A DNA stretch of 64,000 nt from Paraburkholderia sp. PREW-6R (GTDB taxonomy: Bacteria > Pseudomonadota > Gammaproteobacteria > Burkholderiales > Burkholderiaceae). The notes under the pieces are model-generated. The model saw only the letters and a list, made by a program, of their open reading frames with translations, was not told the origin of the DNA and searched no databases. The stretch is from positions 2,666,001 to 2,730,000 of the forward strand of contig NZ_CP155073.1 of NCBI RefSeq assembly GCF_039621805.1, read 5' to 3'. Made by a program: the position numbers and the translations under genes. Of this stretch, positions 1 through 8,150 are shown piece by piece; the first letter of the stretch is position 1, and each line of letters opens with the position of its first letter.

Positions 1-832
1 GCGGACGCTTGCTGCGCGGCGGCTTGAAAAAGCCGTCGATGGCCGCCAGTTCGTCGGCGTTGAGCGTCAGCTGCGACGCGCGGTGGTTGTCGCGCACGTG
101 CTCGACGTTCCCCGACTTCGGAATCGCGGACACGCCAGGCTGCATCAGCACCCATGCAAGCGCGACCTGAAATGCGGAGACGCCGCGCGCCTGGCCGATG
201 TCGTCGAGTGGAGAACGCCTGGGCAGCCGTGCATGGTCGACCGGACTGTATGCCATTGCGGGCAAGCCGCGTGCGGCGAGCCACGGCAGCAGATCGAACT
301 CGGGGCCGCGTCGCGCTACGTTGAACAGAATCTGATTGGTCGCGCAGGCTTCGCCGCCCGGTATCGCGAAGAGTTCTTCCATGTCGTCGGTGTCGAAGTT
401 GCTCACGCCCCAATGGCGGATCTTGCCGGACGCACGCAACGCCTCCAGTCCTTCGACCGTTTCTTCGAGCGGCACCGAGCCGCGCCAATGCAGCAGATAC
501 AGATCGAGCCTGTCGGTTTTCAGCCGCTTCAGGCTTTGCTCGCACGCGTGCGTCATCGCGCGCCGGCTCGCGTTATGCGGATACACCTTGCTCACGAGAA
601 ACACCTGTTCGCGCAATCCGGCCAATGCTTCGCCGACGAGCGTTTCAGTCTTGCCGTCGCCGTACATCTCCGCGGTGTCGATCAGCGTCATGCCGAGTTC
701 GATTCCGCAGCGCAATGCGGCGATGTCGGATGCGCGCCGCGAGGGATGCTCGCCCATTTCCCAGGTGCCCTGCCCCAGTTTCGGAATACGCTCGCCGTCG
801 GGCAAACTCACGGTGGCAATCTCGCTAGTCAT
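1..832 (-). CDS. Aldo/keto reductase, C-terminus cut by window edge
   Basis: NADPH-dependent aldo/keto reductase of the TIM-barrel family; 277 codons are visible and the stop lies outside the window. The family catalytic tetrad is visible as Asp52 and Tyr57 (IDTAEMYGDG), Lys82 (LVSKVYP) and His115 (LLHWRG). The late cofactor-binding stretch AIPKSG is also present. The length seen fits a nearly complete protein of about 280 residues. The start is the ATG giving MTSEIATVSLP. It is divergent from the GntR-type regulator next door, which could control it, but no operator was identified. Substrate unknown; probably a short-chain 2,5-diketogluconate-reductase-like or YeaE-like member. Confidence 0.93.
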   Translation of the reverse strand, partial: MTSEIATVSLPDGERIPKLGQGTWEMGEHPSRRASDIAALRCGIELGMTLIDTAEMYGDGKTETLVGEALAGLREQVFLVSKVYPHNASRRAMTHACEQSLKRLKTDRLDLYLLHWRGSVPLEETVEGLEALRASGKIRHWGVSNFDTDDMEELFAIPGGEACATNQILFNVARRGPEFDLLPWLAARGLPAMAYSPVDHARLPRRSPLDDIGQARGVSAFQVALAWVLMQPGVSAIPKSGNVEHVRDNHRASQLTLNADELAAIDGFFKPPRSKRP

Positions 833-1050
833 GCTGACTCCTCGGAATGGCTGAATGAAGATTCATGCGCCGCAGCAATAAGGGGGCCGACGACGCACGC
901 TCGGCCGCGACGCGCGGCGTGTGCTACGAAAAACATATCAGGAAGTTTAGCCGTTGGACGCACGCAGATTGGGGCCATCAGACAAACGCCTGCTATAACG
1001 TGGCGCGCCGATGTTTTAGAATTGCCGCTTGCCCCTCTTGCGTGAGCCAC

Positions 1051-1797
1051 ATGACCTCTGCCTCGGAAGACCGCTGGCGCGACCTGCGCCCGGACCCGGA
1101 AAACGACACGCCGCTCTATCTGCAACTTGCCCGCAAGCTCGGCAGCGCGATTCACGAAAACCGTTGGAACGCGGGTGAGGCGTTGCCTTCGGAGCGCGTG
1201 TTGTCGGAGGCGCTCGGCGTCTCGCGAATCACGTCACGCAAGGCAATTGCGTTGCTCGTCGAACAGGGATTGATCCGGCGCACACAAGGCGCGGGCAGTT
1301 TCATCACACCACGGTATGAAGATCCGCTGTCGCGGCTGTCGAGCTTCAGTGAAATGCTGCGGCGGCGCGGATTCACGCCGAGTTCAAAATGGCTTTCACG
1401 CGAGATCCTGCCGGCCAATCGCGACGAAGTCATTCAACTCGGTTTGTCGCCGGCGGCGGCCGTCACGCGGCTGCGCCGTCTGCGACTCGCGGACGGCATT
1501 GTGATGGCAGTCGAAAATTCCACCTTTCCGGCGGCGATCATTCCCGATCCGCAAGCGATCGGCGACTCGCTCTATTCGTACCTCGAACAGCGCGGGCTGA
1601 CCATCGTGCGCGCACTGCAACATTTTCGCGCGGTGAATGCGAGCGACGAAATTGCGCAGCAGATGAGCATTGCGCCCAACGAGGCGCTGCTGCTGATCAC
1701 GCGGGTTGGCTACACGGCGGATCAGCGCGCGATCGAACTGACGGACACGTATTGCCGCAATGACTACTACGACTTCGTCGCTGAGTTGAGGAAGTAG
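1051..1797 (+). CDS. GntR-family transcriptional regulator (HutC/UTRA type)
   Basis: A 248-residue DNA-binding regulator. Residues about 20-90 form the GntR winged helix (LYLQLARKL, LPSERVLSEALGVSRITSRKAIALL, RRTQGAGSFI). Residues about 100-245 form a UTRA ligand-binding domain (FSEMLRRRGF, VTRLRRLRLADG, ELTDTYCRNDYYDF). That layout is typical of regulators of sugar, amino-sugar or amino-acid catabolism. I chose the ATG giving MTSASEDRWRD because the upstream open frame has no domain content. It stands divergent from the aldo/keto reductase. The ligand cannot be told from the sequence. Confidence 0.93.
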   Translation: MTSASEDRWRDLRPDPENDTPLYLQLARKLGSAIHENRWNAGEALPSERVLSEALGVSRITSRKAIALLVEQGLIRRTQGAGSFITPRYEDPLSRLSSFSEMLRRRGFTPSSKWLSREILPANRDEVIQLGLSPAAAVTRLRRLRLADGIVMAVENSTFPAAIIPDPQAIGDSLYSYLEQRGLTIVRALQHFRAVNASDEIAQQMSIAPNEALLLITRVGYTADQRAIELTDTYCRNDYYDFVAELRK

Positions 1798-1812
1798 CTT
1801 CCTCGCCACACA

Positions 1813-1834
1813 GCGCGCGGCGCGTGCCGCGCGC
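1813..1834. terminator. GC-rich hairpin between convergent genes
   Basis: A perfect 9-bp inverted repeat (GCGCGCGGC / GCCGCGCGC, 4-nt loop) lies between the stops of the GntR regulator and the CoA-transferase. There is no T tract, so it may be a Rho-assisted or structural terminator. Confidence 0.4.
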
Positions 1835-1860
1835 CTGACCTCGTCTCCAGCCGACGCGCA

Positions 1861-3270
1861 TCACTCCCAGCTTGCCGCATGCGCGCCGATCCGCGCCGGC
1901 GGCAATGCGAAACGGGCGGGCGTCTCCTCCATCTGCTCCGCCGGCAAAACGCCGAGCACGCGGCCAAATGCCGAGTCGACCGTGCCGAGACAATCGCGCA
2001 CGTCGTCGATTAAGACGTCCGGCCGTTGCCAGCCATCGGGCACAAGACCGAACGACTGTAGCCAGCGTCCCGTTTGCGCGAGCGAAACTCTCACGTGCCA
2101 GCTTCCTCCTTCTGTTGCTCGGCGGGACAGCGCGGCCATTGCGCCGAAAGCGGCCAGATAGCCGGTCGCGTGATCCAGCGCCTGACACGGCAGATGCTTT
2201 GGCTCGTCGCAGCCCGCCGCCTGCCGCTCGGTGAACGCGATGCCACTCGCCGACTGCACGAGACTATCGAAGCCGCGCCGCTGCGACCACGGCCCATCGT
2301 GCCCATACGCGGACACCGACACGTACACGATCCCCGGCCTCAGCCGCGCCAGTTCCTCCGGGCCGAAGCCGCGCGCCGCAAGCGCGCCCGGACGATAAGC
2401 CTGCAGGAAGACATCGGTGTCGAGGGCGAGCTTGCGCAGCGTGTCGCGCCCGTCCGCCTCGCGCAGGTCGAGCACCGCCGAGCGTTTGCCGCGACCATTG
2501 TCGATCACCAGCGGCGCGATATTCGGCAGATGCGGGCCGTTGATCATCAACACGTCGGCGCCATGTTGCGCCAGCGCGCGCCCCGCCACCGGCCCTGCGA
2601 TGATGCGCGACAAATCCAGCACCCTGATGCCGTCGAGCGGGCGGTTCGCGACCGTGCGGCCTGGCGGCTCGGCGGGCGCGTCGCCGATGCGCTCGATCTC
2701 GAACAGCGGCAGGCCCGCGATCGCTTTCGCCTGATCGAGCGCGGCCCATTCGTCGGGCGAACGGATCAGCGCGGCGCACAGACCGGCGTCGGCGAGCGTC
2801 TGGTCGAGCGCCGCGCCGTCCCAGTGTCCGCGAATCGCCGCCGACACGGCCGCGCGGCCCTTGTCGCAACCGAGCACCTTCAGCACCCCCTCCAGGTGGT
2901 GCGCGAAATTGGTGTGCAACTGAATCCAGCGGCCGTCCCGGGTTTCATAGAACCCCGTCACCGGATCGCGCAGCGCGGGCGGCGGCCCGTCGTCGATCCG
3001 CAGATAGCGTTCACTGCGAAAGGACGCCAGTGCGCGACGCATCTCCACGGCGACATGCTGCCGGTGGCCCGTTCGCAGGCGGTGATATTCGGCCGCGGCG
3101 AGTCCCGTCGCGGCAATCGTCGCCGAGGCCAGACTACCGACGCGATACACCGACGGCAGACCGGGATCTTCGCCAGTCAGCGACACGGAACGAAGCGCGG
3201 TTGGGTCGCATCCGGCGAGCGTCCAGATCTGTTTGAGAGCGAGTTCGGGCGTCATGGCATTCATCCGCAC
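1861..3270 (-). CDS. Family III CoA-transferase (CaiB/BaiF) with permuted halves
   Basis: A 469-residue protein of the family that moves CoA between carboxylic acids. Canonical members begin with a motif like PLDGIRVLDLSR..AGP..GADV; here that motif is at residues 211-240. It is followed by the usual RGKRSAVLDLR (260-270), FDSLVQSASG (334-343) and LDHATGYLAAFGAMAAL (365-381), with Asp366 as candidate catalytic aspartate. Residues 45-180 instead resemble the second half of a normal member (AATGLAAAEYHRLRTGHRQHVAV, GFYETRDGRWIQLHTNF). The gene thus reads second half, then first half. Start could be codon 1 or the ATG at 3255 (MTPELAL). It is divergent from the HTH-citrate synthase. Substrates unknown. 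Confidence 0.88.
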   Translation of the reverse strand: MRMNAMTPELALKQIWTLAGCDPTALRSVSLTGEDPGLPSVYRVGSLASATIAATGLAAAEYHRLRTGHRQHVAVEMRRALASFRSERYLRIDDGPPPALRDPVTGFYETRDGRWIQLHTNFAHHLEGVLKVLGCDKGRAAVSAAIRGHWDGAALDQTLADAGLCAALIRSPDEWAALDQAKAIAGLPLFEIERIGDAPAEPPGRTVANRPLDGIRVLDLSRIIAGPVAGRALAQHGADVLMINGPHLPNIAPLVIDNGRGKRSAVLDLREADGRDTLRKLALDTDVFLQAYRPGALAARGFGPEELARLRPGIVYVSVSAYGHDGPWSQRRGFDSLVQSASGIAFTERQAAGCDEPKHLPCQALDHATGYLAAFGAMAALSRRATEGGSWHVRVSLAQTGRWLQSFGLVPDGWQRPDVLIDDVRDCLGTVDSAFGRVLGVLPAEQMEETPARFALPPARIGAHAASWE

Positions 3271-3332
3271 GGGAGGAGTTGGAGCACGCGTAAGGCGGTA
3301 TAGAAAGTCAGTCTAGATTCCGCGCCACTCAC

Positions 3333-3369
3333 AATCAATCTTGATTATGATAATCAATATATATTGATT
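3333..3369. promoter_or_regulatory. Cluster of AT-rich palindromes in divergent promoter region
   Basis: Two dyads built from the same half-site: AATCAA-TC-TTGATT (3333-3346) and the perfect 18-bp palindrome AATCAATATATATTGATT (3352-3369). A third dyad, GATTAT-G-ATAATC (3343-3355), overlaps both. This is strikingly AT-rich for the genome and sits between the CoA-transferase and HTH-citrate-synthase genes, so it is a likely operator. The HTH-citrate synthase is the obvious candidate binder (inference). Confidence 0.6.
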
Positions 3370-3376
3370 TCTTTGG

Positions 3377-3427
3377 TTCTTGCATCGCTTCCGTTCTTGC
3401 GTCGCTTCCGTTCTTGCATCGCTTCCA
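3377..3427. repeat. Three tandem copies of a 17-bp unit
   Basis: The unit TTCTTGCATCGCTTCCG occurs three times head to tail (3377-3393, 3394-3410, 3411-3427). There is one change in copy 2 (GTCGC for ATCGC) and one at the end of copy 3. The array ends exactly before the first in-frame ATG of the downstream gene. Confidence 0.9.
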
Positions 3428-4669
3428 ATGCCGGCAATGTCGAACTCAACTGTCCTGACTGCACCCGAGGCCGCTGCCGCGCTCGGCATCAGCCTTTCCA
3501 CGCTGTATGCATACGTGAGCCGTGGCATGCTGAGTTCGTCCCCGGATGCACAGGGTCGGCACCGTCTTTACGACGCCGGCGAAGTGCGGAGGCTTGCGCG
3601 CCGCAAGGAAGACGGCAAGCGCGCAGGCAAAGTCGCACAAAAGGTGCTTGACTGGGGCGTGCCGGTGCTCGAATCGTCGATCACGCTGGTCGCCGACGGC
3701 CGGCTGCTGTACCGCGGGCACGATGCGACAGCGCTGGCGCGCAGCGCGTCGCTCGAAGATATTGCCGCGTTGTTATGGGAATGCAGCGTCCGCCGGATCG
3801 CCGATGCGCCAGCGGTGCCGCTCGCGAGCGCGCAATGGGCCGCGTGGCTCAAACTGTGGAGCGACAGCACGCCACTCGATCGCGCGCTCGTGCTACTGCC
3901 GGCTGCCGCCGCGCAATTGCCGCGCGTCTGGGCGCTCGGCCGCGATGCGCAGCTCGACAACGCCTGCGCGGTCATGCGACTGCTGGCGGCCGCGATGATC
4001 TCGGCGGCGCCTTCGAGCGAGCCGCTGCATCGGCAACTGGCCTCAGCGTGGAATGTTCGCAACCGGCAGCAAGCCGGCTTGCTGAGAGCAGCGTTGGTGG
4101 CGTGCGCCGATCACGAGTTGAATGCGTCGACCTTTACGGTTCGCTGCATTACTTCGACCGGCACGCATCTGTTCGGCGCGGTGGCGGGCGGGCTCGCCGC
4201 CTTGGCCGGTCCGCGCCACGGCGGGGAAACGGTACGCATCGCCGCATTGTTCGACGAAGCCGCACGCGCATCGGACCTCGACCGTTATCTGGCGACCCGC
4301 ATGGCGCATGACGGCCACGGTACGCAGGGAGCCGTGCTGTCGGGCTTCGGTCATCCGTTGTATCCGGACGGCGATCCGCGCGCGCGATTGTTGCTGGAAA
4401 TGCTTGCCGATTGCGCGCCCGCCCGTTCTCCGCTCGGCGAGGTACTGGCGCTGGCGCGCGCGGTGCGTGACACGACGGGCGCAGAACCGACCGTGGATTA
4501 CGCGCTCGCGGCTATTGAACGGGTACTTGGCTTGCCCGCCGGCGCGGCATTCACGCTGTTCGCTTCGGGAAGGGTGGTCGGCTGGATTGCACACGCGATG
4601 GAGCAGACGCGCGATGGCCGGTTGATCCGGCCACGCGCGCGATACGTCGGCGAGTACGACGTGAGATGA
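3428..4669 (+). CDS. Citrate-synthase-family enzyme with N-terminal MerR-like HTH
   Basis: A 413-residue protein with two parts. Residues 11-60 form a MerR/excisionase-like helix-turn-helix (TAPEAAAALGISLSTLYAYV, GRHRLYDAGEV). Residues about 75-413 form a citrate/2-methylcitrate synthase fold. The three catalytic residues of that family are all present: His264 (GPRHGG), His309 (GFGHPLYPDGDPRAR, also CoA binding) and Asp357 (PTVDYAL). The C-terminal RPRARYVG is also kept. It may therefore condense an acyl-CoA with oxaloacetate and bind DNA as well. Start is 3428 or the ATG at 3437 (MSNSTV); neither has a clear Shine-Dalgarno. Divergent from a CoA-transferase. Proteins of this layout are known in databases of this group, but I know of no assigned role. 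Confidence 0.88.
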   Translation: MPAMSNSTVLTAPEAAAALGISLSTLYAYVSRGMLSSSPDAQGRHRLYDAGEVRRLARRKEDGKRAGKVAQKVLDWGVPVLESSITLVADGRLLYRGHDATALARSASLEDIAALLWECSVRRIADAPAVPLASAQWAAWLKLWSDSTPLDRALVLLPAAAAQLPRVWALGRDAQLDNACAVMRLLAAAMISAAPSSEPLHRQLASAWNVRNRQQAGLLRAALVACADHELNASTFTVRCITSTGTHLFGAVAGGLAALAGPRHGGETVRIAALFDEAARASDLDRYLATRMAHDGHGTQGAVLSGFGHPLYPDGDPRARLLLEMLADCAPARSPLGEVLALARAVRDTTGAEPTVDYALAAIERVLGLPAGAAFTLFASGRVVGWIAHAMEQTRDGRLIRPRARYVGEYDVR

Positions 4670-4701
4670 CCCGCCCGCCTGGTTGCCGCGCGTGCCGGCA
4701 A

Positions 4702-5007
4702 TCAGGCCGTGCCGAACCAGCGCGGCAGCCAGCGCAATGCGGGCAAATCGAGCGCGGACTTCGACGCGGCTCGCTCGGCGCCGCTTGCGAGCGCGAAGCG
4801 CGCGCCCGACTGGCCGGCGCTTACCCACGCCACCGCTTTGCGCGGCAATTCGATCGATTGACCCGTGGCAAGCCAGTGGTCTTCGCTATCGCCTTCCACG
4901 GTCAGCCAGATCTCACCCGAGATCACCTTGAAAATCGACGTGCGCGCGACACGCCAGGCCGCTGCGGGCTCGTCATGTTCCAACTCGAAAATCCGGACTT
5001 CGCGCAT
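4702..5007 (-). CDS. DUF2917 domain protein
   Basis: A 101-residue cytoplasmic protein of the DUF2917 family. The core (IFKVISGEIWLTVEGDSEDHWLATGQSIELPRK in the first 60 residues) reads like a small cupin-type beta barrel, but the His metal ligands of true cupins are not evident. It is divergent from a MocR-type regulator, with a 174-bp intergenic region rich in dyads, and is probably controlled by that regulator. Biochemical role unknown. Confidence 0.85.
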   Translation of the reverse strand: MREVRIFELEHDEPAAAWRVARTSIFKVISGEIWLTVEGDSEDHWLATGQSIELPRKAVAWVSAGQSGARFALASGAERAASKSALDLPALRWLPRWFGTA

Positions 5008-5024
5008 TGCCGTTCTCCTTCAAA

Positions 5025-5103
5025 GAACATTCTGTTGTTCCGATTATTGACGTGCGATGATCCGATACCCATGCACAGTTCCGAACACTTCTGTCGGAAC
5101 TGT
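5025..5103. promoter_or_regulatory. Dyads in DUF2917/MocR divergent promoter region
   Basis: A perfect 10-bp inverted repeat, ACAGTTCCGA (5075-5084) and TCGGAACTGT (5094-5103), with a 9-nt spacer. A smaller dyad GAACA-N6-TGTTC lies at 5025-5040. They share the element GAAC/GTTC. Candidate MocR operators; possible RNA hairpin as well. Confidence 0.5.
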
Positions 5104-5181
5104 TCAGTCGAAAAACCGGACAGTTGGCAAGGCATCCGACCGTTGCCGGTAGCGCCGACACCGCACGGAGGACATCGCTGC

Positions 5182-6600
5182 ATGAAACCTGATATTCAGA
5201 TCGATCGGGACAACGGGGTCCCGCTGACCGAACAGATCGTCACGGGCGTCACCCAGTGGATCCGTTCGCGCACGGCACACCCGGGTTCAAAGCTGCCTTC
5301 GATCCGCCAGTTCGCGGCTGATTACGGCGTGAGTCGCTTTCCGGTGATCGAAGCGTATGACCGCCTCGTGTCGCTCGGGTATGTCGACTCGCGTCACGGC
5401 TCGGGCTTTTACGTGGCCGATCACCAGCCGATGATGCCGCACTGCCAGGGCACGAGCGACCCGCGCCGCGCGGAAGACGAGTCGGGACATCTGCTGCAGC
5501 AATTCAACCACCCGGGCGAGACACTCAAGCTCGGCAGCGGCTTCATTCCCGAAGCATGGCGCGACATGGACGGCATCGCGCAGGCCATTCGGCATGTGTC
5601 GCGCACGGACCCGGCGAGCATGGTCGATTACGCGACGCCGCTCGGCAATGTGGTGTTGCGCGAGCATCTGCGTGGCCGCATCGGCCAATTGGGTATTCAC
5701 GCCGACGCGTCGCAAATCCTGATCACGAACGGCGCAAGTCAGGCCTTCGATCTGCTGATGCGCTACATGCTCAAGGCCGGCGACACGATCTTTGTCGAAG
5801 ACCCCGGCTACTACAACCTGTATGGCCTGCTGAAGCTGCACGGCGTCAGGCTGATCGGCATTCCGCGCACGCGCAACGGTCCCGATCTCGACGTGATGCA
5901 AGCGCAACTGAAGCTGCATCGACCGAAGCTGCTTTTCATCAACACCGTTTTTCATAATCCGACCGGCACGACGGTCGCGCCGCCGGTCGCTTTCCGTTTG
6001 CTGCAACTGGCGCGCGAGCACCATTTCTCGATCATCGAAGACGATATTTACGCCGATTTTCAGACCGACCTGACCGACCGCCTTGCGACGCTGGACCAGC
6101 TCGAACATGTGATCTACATAGGCGGACTGTCAAAGACGCTATCTTCGTCGCTGCGGATCGGCTGCATCGTTGCGAGCCACGCGACCATCAAAGACCTGGT
6201 CGACATCAAGATGCTGACGAGCATCGGCGGCTCACGTTTTGCCGAGGCGGTCGCGGTCTCCCTGCTCGAACGCGGCGCGTATCGCAAATATCTGGAGCGC
6301 CTGCGCCGCAGGATGCGCGACGCACTCGGTTCGACCATCCAGACACTCGAAGACGCCGGCTGGGAACTGTTCGAAAAGCCGGTGGGCGGTAAATTCGTGT
6401 GGGCGCGCGTGCCGCACGTGGACGACGCCGAACGGCTGGTGGCGTGCGGCGCGCCGCTCGGCGTCACCGTCGTACCCGGCAATTACTTTCGCCCCAACAT
6501 GGAGACGAGCCCGTGGATCAGAATTCACGTCGCATTTGGCAACGACCCGCGTGCACGGGCTTTCTTCGATGCCGCCGCGAGGTTGCCCGAATCAGCGTGA
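5182..6600 (+). CDS. MocR-family PLP-dependent regulator (GntR HTH plus aminotransferase fold)
   Basis: A 472-residue regulator. Residues 1-78 form a GntR winged helix (KLPSIRQFAADYGVSRFPVI, RHGSGFYV). Residues 115-470 form a type I aminotransferase domain. Cofactor residues are visible: HNPTGT (258-263), the DD at 287-288 (IIEDDIY) and the PLP lysine Lys318 (GGLSKTLSSS). Such proteins use PLP and an amino compound as effector and rarely act as transaminases. The ATG was chosen because a GGAGG lies 11 bases upstream and the family N-terminus begins there. The divergent DUF2917 gene is the likely target. Confidence 0.93.
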   Translation: MKPDIQIDRDNGVPLTEQIVTGVTQWIRSRTAHPGSKLPSIRQFAADYGVSRFPVIEAYDRLVSLGYVDSRHGSGFYVADHQPMMPHCQGTSDPRRAEDESGHLLQQFNHPGETLKLGSGFIPEAWRDMDGIAQAIRHVSRTDPASMVDYATPLGNVVLREHLRGRIGQLGIHADASQILITNGASQAFDLLMRYMLKAGDTIFVEDPGYYNLYGLLKLHGVRLIGIPRTRNGPDLDVMQAQLKLHRPKLLFINTVFHNPTGTTVAPPVAFRLLQLAREHHFSIIEDDIYADFQTDLTDRLATLDQLEHVIYIGGLSKTLSSSLRIGCIVASHATIKDLVDIKMLTSIGGSRFAEAVAVSLLERGAYRKYLERLRRRMRDALGSTIQTLEDAGWELFEKPVGGKFVWARVPHVDDAERLVACGAPLGVTVVPGNYFRPNMETSPWIRIHVAFGNDPRARAFFDAAARLPESA

Positions 6601-6689
6601 CCCAGTCGTGCAATCGCTGCGTCGCCCTGCGCTTTTGCCTAGAATAGCGAGTCCCGTCCGTCTCTCCTCCGCGCGCCCAGCCGCCCTTC

Positions 6690-8150
6690 ATGACCACGCC
6701 GCCAACACTGCCCACCGCCTCCACCGCCCCTGCCACTGTGCCGTCGGCCCGTTCGCTGACCGTGATGCTGTGGGTGGTGGCAACCGGCTTCTTCATGCAG
6801 ACCCTCGACTCGACTATCGTCAACACAGCGCTACCGGCGATGGCGACGAGTCTCGGCGAATTACCGTTACGCATGCAGTCAGTCGTGATCGCCTATTCGT
6901 TGACGATGGCGGTCATGATTCCGGTGTCCGGCTGGCTCGCCGACAAACTCGGCACGCGCCGCGTGTTTCTGAGCGCCATTCTCGTTTTTTCGATTGGCTC
7001 GCTGTTGTGCGCGAATTCCCACACGCTGAACCAGCTGGTGATTTTCCGGATCATTCAGGGCGTGGGCGGCGCAATGTTGTTGCCGGTTGGACGCCTCGCC
7101 GTTCTGCGCACGTTTCCGGCGGAGCGGTACTTGCCGGCGTTGTCGTTTGTCGCGATTCCCGGCCTGATCGGCCCGCTGATCGGGCCAACGCTCGGCGGCT
7201 GGCTCGTCAAGATCGCGTCATGGCACTGGATCTTTCTGATCAACGTGCCGGTGGGCATAGTGGGTTGCATCGCGACTCTCATTTTCATGCCCGACAGTCG
7301 CAACGAGCATGTCGGCAAGTTCGACGTGAAGGGTTATCTGCTGCTGATTGTCGGCATGGTGGCCATTTCCTTCGCGCTCGACGGTCGCACCGAGTTCGGC
7401 ATTCAGCACGCCACCGTGCTGGTGCTGCTGATACTGAGCCTCGCCTGCTTCGTTGCTTACGGGCTGCACGCCGTGCGCGAGCCGTCGCCCCTCTTTTCGC
7501 TCGATCTGTTCAGGATTCACACGTTCAGCGTAGGACTGCTCGGCAATCTGTTCGCGCGGATCGGCAGTGGCGCGATGCCGTACCTGCTTCCTCTGCTATT
7601 GCAGGTCAGTCTCGGCTATAGCGCGTTCGAAGCCGGGATGATGATGCTCCCCGTAGCCGCCGCCGGCATGGTCTCGAAGCGACTCGTGACCAATCTGATC
7701 CTCAAATACAGCTATCGACGCGTGCTGATCGTCAACACGATCCTCGTCGGCCTGACCATGGCGAGTTTCTCGCTGATGAGCGCAGGTCAGCCGCTGTGGC
7801 TAAGACTGGTGCAACTGGCGTTCTTCGGCGGAGTCAACTCGATCCAGTTCACCGCGATGAACACGTTGACGCTGAAGGACCTCGGCACCGGCGGCGCAAG
7901 CAGTGGCAACAGCCTGTTCTCACTCGTGCAGATGCTGTCCATGAGTCTTGGCGTGACGGTGGCCGGCGCGCTGCTTGCGACCTTCACCGGCTTGCTGCCA
8001 CGCGTGACAGCGGCCAACTCGCTGCCCGCGTTTCATGCGACCTTTCTGTGCGTCGGCATTATCACGACAGGATCGTCCTGGATTTTTGCGCAATTGTCCC
8101 CGGATATCCGCACGCCGGCAAAGAAAACGGACCCGTCTGAGCGAACCTAA
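6690..8150 (+). CDS. mdtD: MdtD-like multidrug exporter, MFS DHA2 family
   Basis: A 486-residue inner-membrane proton-driven exporter. Start of helix 1 (GFFMQTLDSTIVNTALPAMA), motif A (GWLADKLGTRRVF) and motif C region (GLIGPLIGPTLGGWL) are characteristic of the DHA2 14-helix exporters. Near-identity in many blocks to E. coli MdtD, as I remember it, supports the symbol (GGAMLLPVGRLAVL, MNTLTLKDL, ASSGNSL). In E. coli mdtD sits with mdtABC and baeSR; here it is alone downstream of the MocR gene with an 89-bp gap, so substrate and control are open. Confidence 0.9.
   Translation: MTTPPTLPTASTAPATVPSARSLTVMLWVVATGFFMQTLDSTIVNTALPAMATSLGELPLRMQSVVIAYSLTMAVMIPVSGWLADKLGTRRVFLSAILVFSIGSLLCANSHTLNQLVIFRIIQGVGGAMLLPVGRLAVLRTFPAERYLPALSFVAIPGLIGPLIGPTLGGWLVKIASWHWIFLINVPVGIVGCIATLIFMPDSRNEHVGKFDVKGYLLLIVGMVAISFALDGRTEFGIQHATVLVLLILSLACFVAYGLHAVREPSPLFSLDLFRIHTFSVGLLGNLFARIGSGAMPYLLPLLLQVSLGYSAFEAGMMMLPVAAAGMVSKRLVTNLILKYSYRRVLIVNTILVGLTMASFSLMSAGQPLWLRLVQLAFFGGVNSIQFTAMNTLTLKDLGTGGASSGNSLFSLVQMLSMSLGVTVAGALLATFTGLLPRVTAANSLPAFHATFLCVGIITTGSSWIFAQLSPDIRTPAKKTDPSERT

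Noticed and set aside
83..1045. A 320-codon frame antisense to the aldo/keto reductase
   Set aside because: The opposite strand has the full catalytic tetrad of aldo/keto reductases, so this frame is a shadow.
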